The notes beneath the pieces were generated by a model. It had not been told where the DNA came from, searched no databases, and saw only the letters and a program-made list of their open reading frames with translations. Positions 51,307 to 59,722 of a stretch of DNA of 64,000 bases are shown here, piece by piece (position 1 is the first letter of the stretch; every line of letters begins with the position of its first letter). The position numbers and the translations under genes were made by a program. The DNA is from Phascolarctobacterium sp. ET69 (lineage in GTDB: Bacteria; Bacillota; Negativicutes; Acidaminococcales; Acidaminococcaceae), in contig NZ_JAMBLR010000001.1 of assembly GCF_023336935.1 (NCBI RefSeq), positions 434,001-498,000 of the forward strand. The letters are read 5' to 3'.

Positions 51307-52590
51307 CTATTCTACATGGCGGCCATAACCGCCATAATTACCTTTAATATCTGCTACATCATAATCGTCTAATCCATACCACACCGCTGAAAATGTATGC
51401 GGGTCAATGTTAAATTCATCAGGTATGATATTATCGCTTCGGTCCAACGCATAAGTCAGTTCCGCCATTTCTTTTATGCAGTTTTTGCACTTTTCACTGC
51501 AATAAATATGCCGGAACCGTTTTACCTTGCGCGTATATGCCAGCCTACTTCCTGCAAATTTACGTGCACCACTGATTCTATATCCGCTTTTTCTAAAATA
51601 GCTTATTGCCTTCGGATCTTCTGGGTCAGCCTTAATATAATCAGCCCTAAAAGCCATAAAATCAGGGTCATGTGCTGTTTCATCATCAGTCATGCGGTTT
51701 TTATAATATTCATCAAAAATGTACAGCGTTTTATTCGCGTCATCTATGGCCATACGCACAACAGCGTTATAACTATCCTCAAAGCCAAAGTCCATGCCAG
51801 TACGGTACCAGCGCTGCGATATGCCACCGACCTGCGCCATAATTACATCATGCGGCAAAACCTCAAATTGCGGCAGCACTTTACGGCCGTTAACACCAAA
51901 CCTTCCCTGCCGCGCAACGCGGTACAGGTCCGGGTCATAGTTTTTCATGTTGTCCAATTCTTCAATATAGCCAGCCGGAAGGAAATAATTATCATCGGCC
52001 ACGCTGTGATGGTAAAAAGTGTTATTTACCACGAATTGGCGTTGCGCATAAAAAACATCCTCACGGATGCCCGGCATTACAAAAAAGTGCTGAAATACCC
52101 AGTTGTTTTTATCTATCGGGTTCGTAGATAAAATAAAATGCAGCGATAAGGTCGGATGGCGCACGCGGCCAAGCAGTTCTTTATATGCTGCATAACTTAT
52201 TTCACTGGCTTCCTCAATCCATATAATTGATACACCGTTGATAGATTTTAACTTTTTCGGCTTATCCAGCCCCTTAAAGATAATCTGTGAGCCATTGGCA
52301 AAGGTTATGCGCATCGGGCTAACCGTATATTTAACAACGTTATCCTCCAGTCCAAGGTCATCTATAATCTCCACCAGTAACGAAAAACAACTGTCACGGA
52401 TAGTATCGAACACTTGACGCACAACAAGTACCTTGCGCTTTTCTTCCAAGCATTTAAGTATTAGCTTCAAGGCAATATGATAACTTTTACTACTGCCGTA
52501 CCCGCCGCAAAGTAGGTAAAACTTGCAAAGCCAGTCAAAAATAAAATCCTCAAAATGCGGGTTAACATCTTTGCTAATTTCATCATCCAT
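51307..52590 (-). CDS. terminase large subunit (PBSX family)
   Basis: 427 aa; ATPase-nuclease that packages DNA. Walker A-like CGGYGSSKSYHIALKLI, Walker B SIIWIEEASEI, coupling motif STNPIDKNNW, and nuclease-domain Asp in TGMDFGFEDSYNAV and FDEYY. Overlaps the small subunit by eight bases. Confidence 0.95.
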   Translation of the reverse strand: MDDEISKDVNPHFEDFIFDWLCKFYLLCGGYGSSKSYHIALKLILKCLEEKRKVLVVRQVFDTIRDSCFSLLVEIIDDLGLEDNVVKYTVSPMRITFANGSQIIFKGLDKPKKLKSINGVSIIWIEEASEISYAAYKELLGRVRHPTLSLHFILSTNPIDKNNWVFQHFFVMPGIREDVFYAQRQFVVNNTFYHHSVADDNYFLPAGYIEELDNMKNYDPDLYRVARQGRFGVNGRKVLPQFEVLPHDVIMAQVGGISQRWYRTGMDFGFEDSYNAVVRMAIDDANKTLYIFDEYYKNRMTDDETAHDPDFMAFRADYIKADPEDPKAISYFRKSGYRISGARKFAGSRLAYTRKVKRFRHIYCSEKCKNCIKEMAELTYALDRSDNIIPDEFNIDPHTFSAVWYGLDDYDVADIKGNYGGYGRHVE

Positions 52591-53395
52591 TTACAGCCCC
52601 CGCCCTTCTAATTCTGATTGTAAGCGGCCGTTCTGACCAATCCTTTAACTGCCGCGCTTCTCTTATTGCACCAAGTTCCGCCAGCGCCTTTGTTTTGGCG
52701 TTAGCTATCAGCGTCAGCTCGCGTTCCACCGCCAAAATATATGGAAGATTGCTTTTCATTTTTCTTGTAGTTTTCTCCCTATTGTAAGCATCAATTACCG
52801 TTACCGATGATTCTTCAAGGACCGTTTCTTTTTGCAGTTTATCAAGCTGCGCCATTAGACGGCTTTCCCGCAAAATCAAACGCTTAATATCAGTTATCAG
52901 GGTTTTCTCCTCGTCAACCAGTAAATCATCAAGCATTTCAAGTTCTTCATCGGTCAGGTTGGTTTTGCGGATATTATCCAGTACGAAACGTTTTTCATTA
53001 TTGCGATGCGTACCCTTCGGCGGCTTTTTGGCATCCTCAAACCGGTTTTGCGTGACAGGAAGTTTTCTTTTGGGCGGAGTAAAGGTCTTAACCGACACCG
53101 GCGCGTGCTCCGCAGGCTTTTCAACTTCATCTGTATTTTCGCCTTCTGTCACACCGCCATTATTCTCCGCATCATCTGTCACATTTTCTGTCACGTCATC
53201 TGTCACGCCGTCAGAGTTTTTTTTATTCTGCTGTTCTTTCAGCTTTTGCTCCCAGTTATCCCGGCGTTTCCATTGACGCACAGCGTCAGGCTTTACTCCT
53301 AATCGGTCAGCAATATCACGTATTGGTATTCGCCCTCCGGATTGCAGCCATATTCGCATGGCCTGTTTTCTTTTATCCGGTTGCTCCAATGGCAT
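52583..53395 (-). CDS. terminase small subunit (PBSX/phBC6A51 type)
   Basis: 270 aa. N-terminal helix-turn-helix (RIPIRDIADRLGVKPDAVRQWKRRDNW) recognises the packaging site; a low-complexity Thr/Asp/Glu linker (ENVTDDAENNGGVTEGEN) and a coiled-coil C-terminal part that contacts the large subunit. GGAGAG precedes the ATG. Confidence 0.9.
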   Translation of the reverse strand: MPLEQPDKRKQAMRIWLQSGGRIPIRDIADRLGVKPDAVRQWKRRDNWEQKLKEQQNKKNSDGVTDDVTENVTDDAENNGGVTEGENTDEVEKPAEHAPVSVKTFTPPKRKLPVTQNRFEDAKKPPKGTHRNNEKRFVLDNIRKTNLTDEELEMLDDLLVDEEKTLITDIKRLILRESRLMAQLDKLQKETVLEESSVTVIDAYNREKTTRKMKSNLPYILAVERELTLIANAKTKALAELGAIREARQLKDWSERPLTIRIRRAGAVNG

Positions 53396-53418
53396 ACTCT
53401 CCTTCCCGGCAAATTATT

Positions 53419-53446
53419 AAGCCCCTGCAGTTTAATGCAGAGGCTT
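53419..53446 (-). terminator. hairpin between small gene and terminase
   Basis: 11-bp stem with one mismatch (53419-53429, 53436-53446), T-poor tail on the minus strand; weak terminator. Confidence 0.45.
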
Positions 53447-53619
53447 TAATCTTTATCGCCATATATTCTTTTGTATTCAAGCGCGGCTGTTATATTTCCC
53501 GGTATCTTTCTTTGATACTTCCGCACTTTTAATAATTTACCGTCTTTGGTATATGTTGCCACAATATCTTCGGCAGTATAACCAAAAGCCAGCTTTTTTA
53601 ATTCCTCTTTGTAGTTCAC
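53446..53619 (-). CDS. 57-aa hypothetical phage protein
   Basis: Starts at GTG 53619, eight bases after GGAGG. Sequence MNYKEELKKLAFGYTAEDIV then a basic KDGKLLKVRKYQRKI; short helical, Lys-rich, possibly DNA-binding. Located just before the terminase genes. Confidence 0.65.
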   Translation of the reverse strand: MNYKEELKKLAFGYTAEDIVATYTKDGKLLKVRKYQRKIPGNITAALEYKRIYGDKD

Positions 53620-53651
53620 TGCGTTTACCTCCTGCCACGGTTTTAAACGCT

Positions 53652-53849
53652 TTACCTTACAAAACCTGCAAAGGTTATTGTTTTAGGCTTCATATTGTAT
53701 TTCTTTGCTATTTCTGCGGATTTTTCATTAAAGGCTTTTATATATGGGTCTATAAGCCTTTTTGCTTCCTGCCGTTCTATAAAGCCACCTTTGTAACTGT
53801 CTCTCGCAATAATAGCCTGTTCTTTTAATACCTCAATCATTTTGCGCAT
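53652..53849 (-). CDS. 65-aa hypothetical phage protein
   Basis: Helical, Lys/Glu-rich (RQEAKRLIDPYIKAFNEKSAEIAKKYNMKPKTIT). AGGAGATG precedes the ATG. No recognised family; the KKYNMKPKTI end resembles a helix-turn-helix turn. Confidence 0.6.
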   Translation of the reverse strand: MRKMIEVLKEQAIIARDSYKGGFIERQEAKRLIDPYIKAFNEKSAEIAKKYNMKPKTITFAGFVR

Positions 53850-53889
53850 CTCCTTTTATATTTGTAGCTTGATATTAAGGTATGCGCAC

Positions 53890-55317
53890 CTATTCTTCAA
53901 GGACTTCTGCGTCCAGGTCTGCTATATTTATTTCTTTAAAAGTTTCTTTAATTGCTTTCGTATCGCCTTTATAAAACACAAGCACATTCTGATGCGTCTT
54001 GCCTATTTTGCGGCCACGCTGAAACGTTCTGCCGGCACGTTGCGGCAATGAACCGAAAGGCGTTACTAAAATAATTTCATTATAGAGCTTTGCGCCTGCT
54101 GTTTCGAATGCTGCAATAGTTTCAGAAACAAAATTACGGTAAAATCCTGTTTTTCTGTCCCTTACATCACCGACAACAAAACATGCAAAACGATTTTCTT
54201 TCAACATTTCCACGCAGCCTTCAATGATTTTTCGGTAGGTTGCCAAAAAATCAGCGTATTCCATATTACTCAAATCATGCGGGTTATCGCTGTATATTTC
54301 AAGGTCGAAATAAGGCGGACAACTAAAAATAAAATCATATTCACCTGCCGCCAATTCTTTTACATTTAAACTGTTACCGCAAATCCATTTTATTTTATCC
54401 GCGCCACCTAAAATATCAGCAGCTTGTTGATAATTAGCATTTATCTGCTCCTGCCGTAAATCTATGCCGGTATAATTGTATCCGGTTGCGGCCGCTACAA
54501 TCCCTCGAACACTTCCGCCGCAAAATGGGTCAAGTATCTTGCCGCCATCAGTGCAAAACCAATAATACATTAACTCGCAAAGAACCGGGTCAAACATACT
54601 GAGCATGCCGCCGGTATTTGTAACTTTTATAGTACTGTTTTTCGGCATATAATCTTTGGCATATTTTTCTTCAAATTCTTTTGCTGTTATTTTATGCCCC
54701 AGCTTTGCTTCCTGCATTTCCTTATAATAATAAAATCGCGGCATAGAACCGGCCAGCGAACCTAAAGTTTTCATATTCTCACGCGACAGGTCACTTTGCA
54801 GCCCTAAACTGTACCAAAGCCGCTTACGTTCCTGCCATTCTTGCCGGCGTGCATCTAATACCGAAAAAGGTGCAAATAAAAACCTTTCAGCAAGCGTCTG
54901 GCGCGTTTCTGCCAGTTTTTTAACATCAGGCAAAGGGAAATTAGGCACTTCAAATTTAAACGCGCTCAAATCAAAATCTGCCAGTGCTTCCAGTTCCGCC
55001 GCCAACAGTTCAGGCTCCCACTCGGACATTTCCGCTGTCTTATTATCTACCAGCCTGAATGCCCGCACCTGCTCATCTGTTAAGCCGTCAGCCATAACAC
55101 ATGGTACGCTCTCCCAGCCTAATTTCTTAAAAGCCTTATATCTGGTATGCCCTGCTACTATTACGTTATTCTTATCAAGCACAATAGGCACAAGCACACC
55201 AAAATTTTTAATACTTTCTGCCACGGCGTCAACTGCCGCATCATTTCTGCGCGGATTATTCGGATAAGGCTTTATATCCTCTAATTGCACATCAATGACC
55301 TTTAATACCTCTTTCAT
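53890..55317 (-). CDS. ParB-domain / DNA methyltransferase fusion
   Basis: 475 aa. Residues 1-110 are a ParB/Srx-like nuclease-CTPase domain (VQLEDIKPYPNNPRRND, VVAGHTRYKAFKKLG). Residues ~240-450 are an amino-methyltransferase: motif I region ILDPFCGGSVRGIVAAATGYNYTGIDL and catalytic motif IV FSCPPYFDLE. Such fusions are common in phages and modify phage DNA against restriction or mark packaging sites. GGAGG precedes the ATG. It is the last gene of the middle block before the terminase unit. Confidence 0.92.
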   Translation of the reverse strand: MKEVLKVIDVQLEDIKPYPNNPRRNDAAVDAVAESIKNFGVLVPIVLDKNNVIVAGHTRYKAFKKLGWESVPCVMADGLTDEQVRAFRLVDNKTAEMSEWEPELLAAELEALADFDLSAFKFEVPNFPLPDVKKLAETRQTLAERFLFAPFSVLDARRQEWQERKRLWYSLGLQSDLSRENMKTLGSLAGSMPRFYYYKEMQEAKLGHKITAKEFEEKYAKDYMPKNSTIKVTNTGGMLSMFDPVLCELMYYWFCTDGGKILDPFCGGSVRGIVAAATGYNYTGIDLRQEQINANYQQAADILGGADKIKWICGNSLNVKELAAGEYDFIFSCPPYFDLEIYSDNPHDLSNMEYADFLATYRKIIEGCVEMLKENRFACFVVGDVRDRKTGFYRNFVSETIAAFETAGAKLYNEIILVTPFGSLPQRAGRTFQRGRKIGKTHQNVLVFYKGDTKAIKETFKEINIADLDAEVLEE

Positions 55318-55360
55318 TTTTTAACCTCCTGCCAAGGATTTGCAAATTGGCATAAAAAAT

Positions 55361-55386
55361 ACCACCTGCAAATATTTACAGGTGGT
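55361..55386 (-). terminator. terminator after the 55459-56154 gene
   Basis: 8-bp perfect stem ACCACCTG/CAGGTGGT (55361-55368, 55379-55386), then ATTTTTTATG on the minus strand. Confidence 0.75.
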
Positions 55387-55458
55387 AATCTCTATACTTT
55401 TTGCATTTTAATTATATCATTCTTTAATATGACAGGTAAATGACAGAAAAATGACACG

Positions 55459-56154
55459 TTATTTTTTCAATAAATTGTCAAAGAACGGCACTATTTCATC
55501 CAATGTTTTTATATCTTTGGCCATTATAGTTCTGACTTCATTAATTAATTTACTCATTTTTTTATATTCATATATGCCTATCTTAATAGATAATTTATCA
55601 TTATTATCTTTCTGTATATTCAGCCCATAAAATTCTAAATTTCGCTTATTAGAGCAATTTATTGAAGTTAATGCATTAGCAATTATTAAATTTATTTCTG
55701 ATAGTTTGATTCTAACCTCATTAGATAACCATAAATCATATTTTGATACAGAAATTATGTTCTCACAAGTTTCTGCTAACATTTCTTTATTCATAAAACA
55801 TGAGTATATGTTTTTTCCCTCGCCCTGTTTTAATCTATAATCATCGAAAATCTCTTGTATAACTTCAATTTTAGATATTACAAATTCTAAATATTCATAG
55901 GCTGTCATTCTTTTATCAATTATTTTTTTATAATAATCATTTTTATAATCAATATTTTTAAGTCTTTTTTCAATTTCTTCTTTTTGCAATGCAATATCTT
56001 TCATAACATTTTTTTGAAAGCGACTTTGCAAGTAGTATGTGCCTATAAACCATAAAACCAATATCAACAAACAAAAAATTATAAATTGAAGTTCAGATAC
56101 TTGAAAATAGTTAACTGCTTGCTCTACCGCTTTATTCTGTAAATTATCTGCCAT
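55459..56154 (-). CDS. membrane-anchored coiled-coil protein (moron candidate)
   Basis: 231 aa. One TM near the N-terminus (LQFIIFCLLILVLWFIGTYYL), then a long helical cytosolic part. It is noticeably more AT-rich than its neighbours and has its own terminator, so it is an autonomous inserted gene. Membrane morons of this kind often block superinfection, but no family is recognised. Confidence 0.65.
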   Translation of the reverse strand: MADNLQNKAVEQAVNYFQVSELQFIIFCLLILVLWFIGTYYLQSRFQKNVMKDIALQKEEIEKRLKNIDYKNDYYKKIIDKRMTAYEYLEFVISKIEVIQEIFDDYRLKQGEGKNIYSCFMNKEMLAETCENIISVSKYDLWLSNEVRIKLSEINLIIANALTSINCSNKRNLEFYGLNIQKDNNDKLSIKIGIYEYKKMSKLINEVRTIMAKDIKTLDEIVPFFDNLLKK

Positions 56155-56213
56155 TTTACTCTCCTATAAAAATAAATACTGCTAATTGTTTTTAGCAGTA
56201 TTTTGTAATGAAC

Positions 56214-56432
56214 TTAAGCCAGCAAAGCAGTTTCAATGATTTTTTGTGTAAAATCGGCAACAATATCAGTATAAAAATCAATACCCATACGCATCATTCC
56301 TTTCCATCTATTAGACACATATTTAAATATGGTTGCTATAAGGCTGGATAGAATACACGTAATAAATATTCTCACCAGCATATCCACTGCTATGAACGCA
56401 GGCTCCATTACTGGCTTAAATTCATTACACAC
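56214..56432 (-). CDS. small membrane protein (doubtful)
   Basis: Up to 72 aa from GTG 56432, or 64 aa from the ATG at 56408. One hydrophobic segment (MLVRIFITCILSSLIATIFKYV). A fair promoter lies directly upstream, but no convincing ribosome site. Confidence 0.35.
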   Translation of the reverse strand: MCNEFKPVMEPAFIAVDMLVRIFITCILSSLIATIFKYVSNRWKGMMRMGIDFYTDIVADFTQKIIETALLA

Positions 56433-56434
56433 AT

Positions 56435-56463
56435 ATTATATCAAAAAGCGCCTACAAAAGTAA
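56435..56463 (-). promoter_or_regulatory. promoter overlapping the regulator's terminator
   Basis: Minus strand TTACTT (56458-56463), 17 bases, TATAAT (56435-56440). It would drive the small membrane gene and 55459-56154. Confidence 0.45.
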
Positions 56464-56469
56464 GCGCTT
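56446..56469 (-). terminator. hairpin after the late regulator
   Basis: 6-bp stem AAGCGC/GCGCTT (56446-56451, 56464-56469) followed by TTTGA on the minus strand; it overlaps the promoter above. Confidence 0.5.
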
Positions 56470-56481
56470 AAATTAATAAAA

Positions 56482-57057
56482 CTATTTTTTTAACCCATCA
56501 ATGCCGAACACCAATACTGATATTTTTTCAATTGCATCTAACTGCCAGCGGTAAATGGTGCGCGGGTCTGTAAAAAATTTTTCTGCCAATTCTGTACGTA
56601 TTTCTGACGGCGTTCTGCCCTGCGTATCGTCAATGTACAAAGCCTTTATTACTTCCCAACGTCTGATATTCTCATCTTTGCCGCTGTTATAACAAAAACT
56701 TTCATAAAGCCCCAGCATACTTTGTACATGTTCATAAATAATGCGGGTTCGTGTTGCTGATTTCACAATGCTTTGCACTTTCATTTCTGCCCGGCCCACA
56801 CCAAAGCGTTGCCACATGCTGTCAAGTATTTCAAAGGCGGTTTCATTTTCTTCGTCCAGCCTTACAAGGTCAAACACTGCATTATCAACATGTTCTTTAA
56901 AAATGCGGTAATTTTCCAAAAGCAGCTTAGTATTATTAATTTGCTTGTCCCTGCCCTTTTTAGCATCCTGTTTCAGCTTTTCGTATATAGCTTCTGCTGT
57001 TTTGGCGGCAGTTTCTTTAATAATGTCGGCAATTACAATCTCGGCTTCCTGTTTCAT
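56482..57057 (-). CDS. ArpU/sigma-70-region-4-like late transcription regulator
   Basis: 191 aa. C-terminal part RRWEVIKALYIDDTQGRTPSEIRTELAEKFFTDPRTIYRWQLDAIEKISVLVFG has a region-4/HTH plan, as in the ArpU/RinA-type regulators that turn on late genes. It stands directly upstream of the packaging and structural genes, where such regulators lie. GGGGGCGGG precedes the ATG. Confidence 0.7.
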   Translation of the reverse strand: MKQEAEIVIADIIKETAAKTAEAIYEKLKQDAKKGRDKQINNTKLLLENYRIFKEHVDNAVFDLVRLDEENETAFEILDSMWQRFGVGRAEMKVQSIVKSATRTRIIYEHVQSMLGLYESFCYNSGKDENIRRWEVIKALYIDDTQGRTPSEIRTELAEKFFTDPRTIYRWQLDAIEKISVLVFGIDGLKK

Positions 57058-57135
57058 TTGCCCGCCCCCTGTGCTATAATATTTTTGCGAACATTTTTTC
57101 GGGGCTTGCCAGAGGGCAGGCTCTTTTTTTATTTA

Positions 57136-57714
57136 TTAATCATCATCCGTTTGGTCGTTTATTATTTTTTCTGTAATTAACATCAGTTTTGCATCATGAA
57201 TTACATTACGCTGATACTGCGGCAGTTCTTTAATATCCCTTTCCGGCATTTTAGCACAAGTTTTACATACACTGTGCGGCTTAAAATCAGTACTTACGCA
57301 AAAATCCATTACATCATAATCTCGGCCGCAAATTTCACAGTGCCCTGGCACTACCTTAGGCGGAGGTGGAATAATCTCATCATTAACAGCAATACAGTCA
57401 ATAAATTCAATATCACTATCAGCGAACTGATAGCAGGAACCCGGCTCTGTTCCCTCGCAGTTCTGTATATTATGATATTTAATCCTATAACCACCACTAT
57501 AAAGGCGGTCATGCGATAATTCACCTGCATTATGTACTGAATTACTATCTTTATCTACAATGCGAATAACCGGCATTTTAACGATGTTCGCCCTGTCCAG
57601 TGCAATACACCGCTTCACGCAGGCCAGCGCTGTATTTAAAGCATCTGCATAGTTGCCGATAGATGCCGCTTCTGCTATCGGTTTTAAATACTCATATGCT
57701 GATTGTAATTTCAT
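57136..57714 (-). CDS. hypothetical protein with zinc-ribbon-like segment
   Basis: 192 aa. Cys pairs in HCEICGRDYD and HSVCKTCAKMPERD suggest a zinc site; otherwise unrecognised. Overlaps the upstream gene stop by one base; GGAAGGAG ribosome site. Confidence 0.65.
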   Translation of the reverse strand: MKLQSAYEYLKPIAEAASIGNYADALNTALACVKRCIALDRANIVKMPVIRIVDKDSNSVHNAGELSHDRLYSGGYRIKYHNIQNCEGTEPGSCYQFADSDIEFIDCIAVNDEIIPPPPKVVPGHCEICGRDYDVMDFCVSTDFKPHSVCKTCAKMPERDIKELPQYQRNVIHDAKLMLITEKIINDQTDDD

Positions 57715-57893
57715 TACTTTGCTCCTTCCATTCCACTTAAAATATTTCCAACAAAATCTTTAAAATAATTCTTATTCGGCTGCCAACAGGATTGTTCTTT
57801 CATTTCGGCTGCCAACAATATTTTACGCTTTTTATTGCACGCCGGAAGCCTACCCATCAGCTGATAATATTTACAAGTTATACACTCTTTCAT
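57714..57893 (-). CDS. 59-aa Cys-containing hypothetical protein
   Basis: MKECITCKYYQL ... PACNKKRKILL with four Cys; a short zinc-finger-like phage protein. ATG 57893 has GGTGGAAC upstream and overlaps the YopX stop (ATGA). Confidence 0.65.
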   Translation of the reverse strand: MKECITCKYYQLMGRLPACNKKRKILLAAEMKEQSCWQPNKNYFKDFVGNILSGMEGAK

Positions 57894-58237
57894 TGTTCCA
57901 CCACCTTGCAAATTTCCCGAACCTCATACAAATCATTATAGATAGTATCGTTGCGCATAATTACCCATCTGCCCTCATGCATTACAACTTTAAAAACCTT
58001 AACATCACCACTGCTATCAGTAAGCATAACTTTGTCACCTTCAAAAATGTTGACATCGTTCATATCTTCCATGTTGGTATACTGACCGATAGTTTCCGGT
58101 ATTACCTGATGTCCATTAAATATATTTTCGCTGACAGGCTTCGTTAATATATAAATATCATCATTATAATTTATTAAATTTCCATAAATCCAGCTGTTAG
58201 TATAAACTGTTTTACCCTTAAACAAAATTTCCCGCAT
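57890..58237 (-). CDS. YopX family protein
   Basis: 115 aa. Typical start REILFKGKTVYTNSWIYGNLI, then ETIGQYTNMEDMNDVNIFEGDKVMLTD. YopX proteins are common in Firmicutes phages; function unknown. AGGAGG precedes the ATG. Confidence 0.9.
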   Translation of the reverse strand: MREILFKGKTVYTNSWIYGNLINYNDDIYILTKPVSENIFNGHQVIPETIGQYTNMEDMNDVNIFEGDKVMLTDSSGDVKVFKVVMHEGRWVIMRNDTIYNDLYEVREICKVVEQ

Positions 58238-58246
58238 TTTATCCTC

Positions 58247-58450
58247 CTATTCAAATGTTAACTTAATATCCAAGGCATCACATATTTTAACCAAGGTATT
58301 TACGCCACAATTTTGACCTTTTAAAGCTCTTTTTAACGTGTTTACATGAATGCCAGCATAATCTGCAAACGCTTCATCACTCATGCGCGTAACTCCCAAT
58401 TTACGCATTATTTCGCGGCGCAAGGCTGCAACGTTTTGGGTGTTATTCAT
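58247..58450 (-). CDS. small helix-turn-helix regulator
   Basis: 67 aa; xre-type HTH (SDEAFADYAGIHVNTLKRALKGQNCGVNTLVKICDALDIKLTF). ATG 58450 with AGGTGA upstream. Probably a phage regulator. Confidence 0.75.
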   Translation of the reverse strand: MNNTQNVAALRREIMRKLGVTRMSDEAFADYAGIHVNTLKRALKGQNCGVNTLVKICDALDIKLTFE

Positions 58451-58460
58451 TCTTGTCACC

Positions 58461-58679
58461 TCAGCTTTTGCCCGCATTGCGCTCTTTGCATTTTTCACAT
58501 TTTAAAATTTCTAAAGTTCCTGTTATCATACTTGCGCGCCAGCTTAAAATCTCGCAGCCGTATAAAGCGCAATTATAATGTCCCATAACGCCTACAAAAC
58601 AGGCGCGGCAGCCGTTGCAAAACTCGCCTTTCGGTATGGTTTCGGCCAATTCTTTTTTATAGTCCCGTTCAGGTGTCAT
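58461..58679 (-). CDS. Cys-rich small protein (zinc-binding-like)
   Basis: 72 aa with CNGCRACFV, CALYGCEIL and CEKCKERN, three Cys-x-x-Cys-like pairs. Overlaps the next gene by four bases; function unknown. Confidence 0.65.
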   Translation of the reverse strand: MTPERDYKKELAETIPKGEFCNGCRACFVGVMGHYNCALYGCEILSWRASMITGTLEILKCEKCKERNAGKS

Positions 58680-58882
58680 TTTTCACATCTCCTGTTCCAC
58701 ATTTTGGCAGCTTTTTCGTCCCACGTTTTGCCGTTTTCTACCTTGTTTAATCTATCATCCCAAACTGTTTTAATCGCGATATTACAATCAACACAGGCTA
58801 TATAGCCGCTACAAGTTGATAATGGTACAAATACCGCCTGCCCACCGCAAAAAGGACAAGTCTTTAAATTTTTATCATCCAT
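58676..58882 (-). CDS. Lar-like zinc-ribbon protein
   Basis: 68 aa. CPFCGGQAVFVPLSTCSGYIACVDCN ... AAKMWNRRC matches the restriction-alleviation (Lar) zinc-ribbon family common in phages, which modulates type I restriction in the classic case. Start ATG 58882 after GGTGAT. Confidence 0.75.
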   Translation of the reverse strand: MDDKNLKTCPFCGGQAVFVPLSTCSGYIACVDCNIAIKTVWDDRLNKVENGKTWDEKAAKMWNRRCEK

Positions 58883-59282
58883 TTTTATCACCGCCTAAAT
58901 ATTTTTTCCGCAGTTCAGGCAATGCAGCTTCGCATTCTGCTTTGGTTTTAAAAATCATTCCTGCTTCTTTTAATGCAAAATCGTTTACTGTACCTCGCCA
59001 AAAATCTGTCACGGCTTCTGAAAATGCAGTGTGATAATCACGTGGTCGATAATACACATCGCCGTCTTTGGGTTGCCATGGAAGTTTAATTATCTTGTAT
59101 TTTCCTTTTATAAGCGACATAAAAGCAAAATCTGCTTGTTGTTCCCACTTGTCACAAACAAGGCAGCTCAATCCATCTTCCGTTAGCTTATAAAGCGTTT
59201 GTCCACAACCGCTAACATTAAATTCTTCGCCAAGCTCCACGTCCAGCATTTTAGCTACGTCTTGTATATAATTTTTCGCCAT
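58875..59282 (-). CDS. hypothetical phage protein
   Basis: 135 aa; KNYIQDVAKMLDVELGEEFNVSG ... LPWQPKDGDVYYRP is a phage-type fold without known function (often found next to recombination genes). Starts after GGCGGTGA. Confidence 0.65.
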   Translation of the reverse strand: MAKNYIQDVAKMLDVELGEEFNVSGCGQTLYKLTEDGLSCLVCDKWEQQADFAFMSLIKGKYKIIKLPWQPKDGDVYYRPRDYHTAFSEAVTDFWRGTVNDFALKEAGMIFKTKAECEAALPELRKKYLGGDKNG

Positions 59283-59517
59283 TGTTTGTCACCGCCTTAA
59301 AGTAGTTTCTGCTTATCTCATGCCACGTTACAGTATAGCCGTCGCCTTCGTCATCGATAATTTTAAAATCCGTCCACATGGTTTTACCATCGACCTTTTT
59401 TGCCAACGCACCACGTGCTTCGGCTTTATATATTTTCCCTTTGGTAAAGTTTCCCCATTTATCAGTAATGCACTCAAAGTAAAGTTCCTTGCTGAAACTG
59501 TATATGCCCTGACCCAT
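59251..59517 (-). CDS. hypothetical phage protein
   Basis: 88 aa from ATG 59517, nine bases after GGGGAG. SH3-like beta pattern (CITDKWGNFTKGKIYKAEARG ... GDGYTVTWHEISRNYFKAV). It overlaps 59474-59722 by 44 bases. Confidence 0.6.
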   Translation of the reverse strand: MGQGIYSFSKELYFECITDKWGNFTKGKIYKAEARGALAKKVDGKTMWTDFKIIDDEGDGYTVTWHEISRNYFKAVTNNGEKLYTRRS

Positions 59518-59722
59518 TATAATCATCTCCCCTGTCCTGAATGGCTTTTTTGGGTTCGCGTGGTTTATATATCTTGCCGGTGATAATATCATCAGTCTGT
59601 GCAAACTCTTTGCATTTATTCGGGCGCTTTATCTGTTCATCGTTAAGCGTTTTGTCATATGCAGTGCAGTAATAGCAATCGCCTTCGCAACAAAACGCGC
59701 AGTACCTGCAATACTGTTTCAT
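59474..59722 (-). CDS. Cys-rich hypothetical phage protein
   Basis: 82 aa starting MKQYCRYCAFCCEGDCYYCTAYDKTL, a dense Cys cluster that probably binds a metal. GGGGAGTAAG precedes the ATG; overlaps the radical SAM gene stop by four bases. Confidence 0.65.
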   Translation of the reverse strand: MKQYCRYCAFCCEGDCYYCTAYDKTLNDEQIKRPNKCKEFAQTDDIITGKIYKPREPKKAIQDRGDDYNGSGHIQFQQGTLL

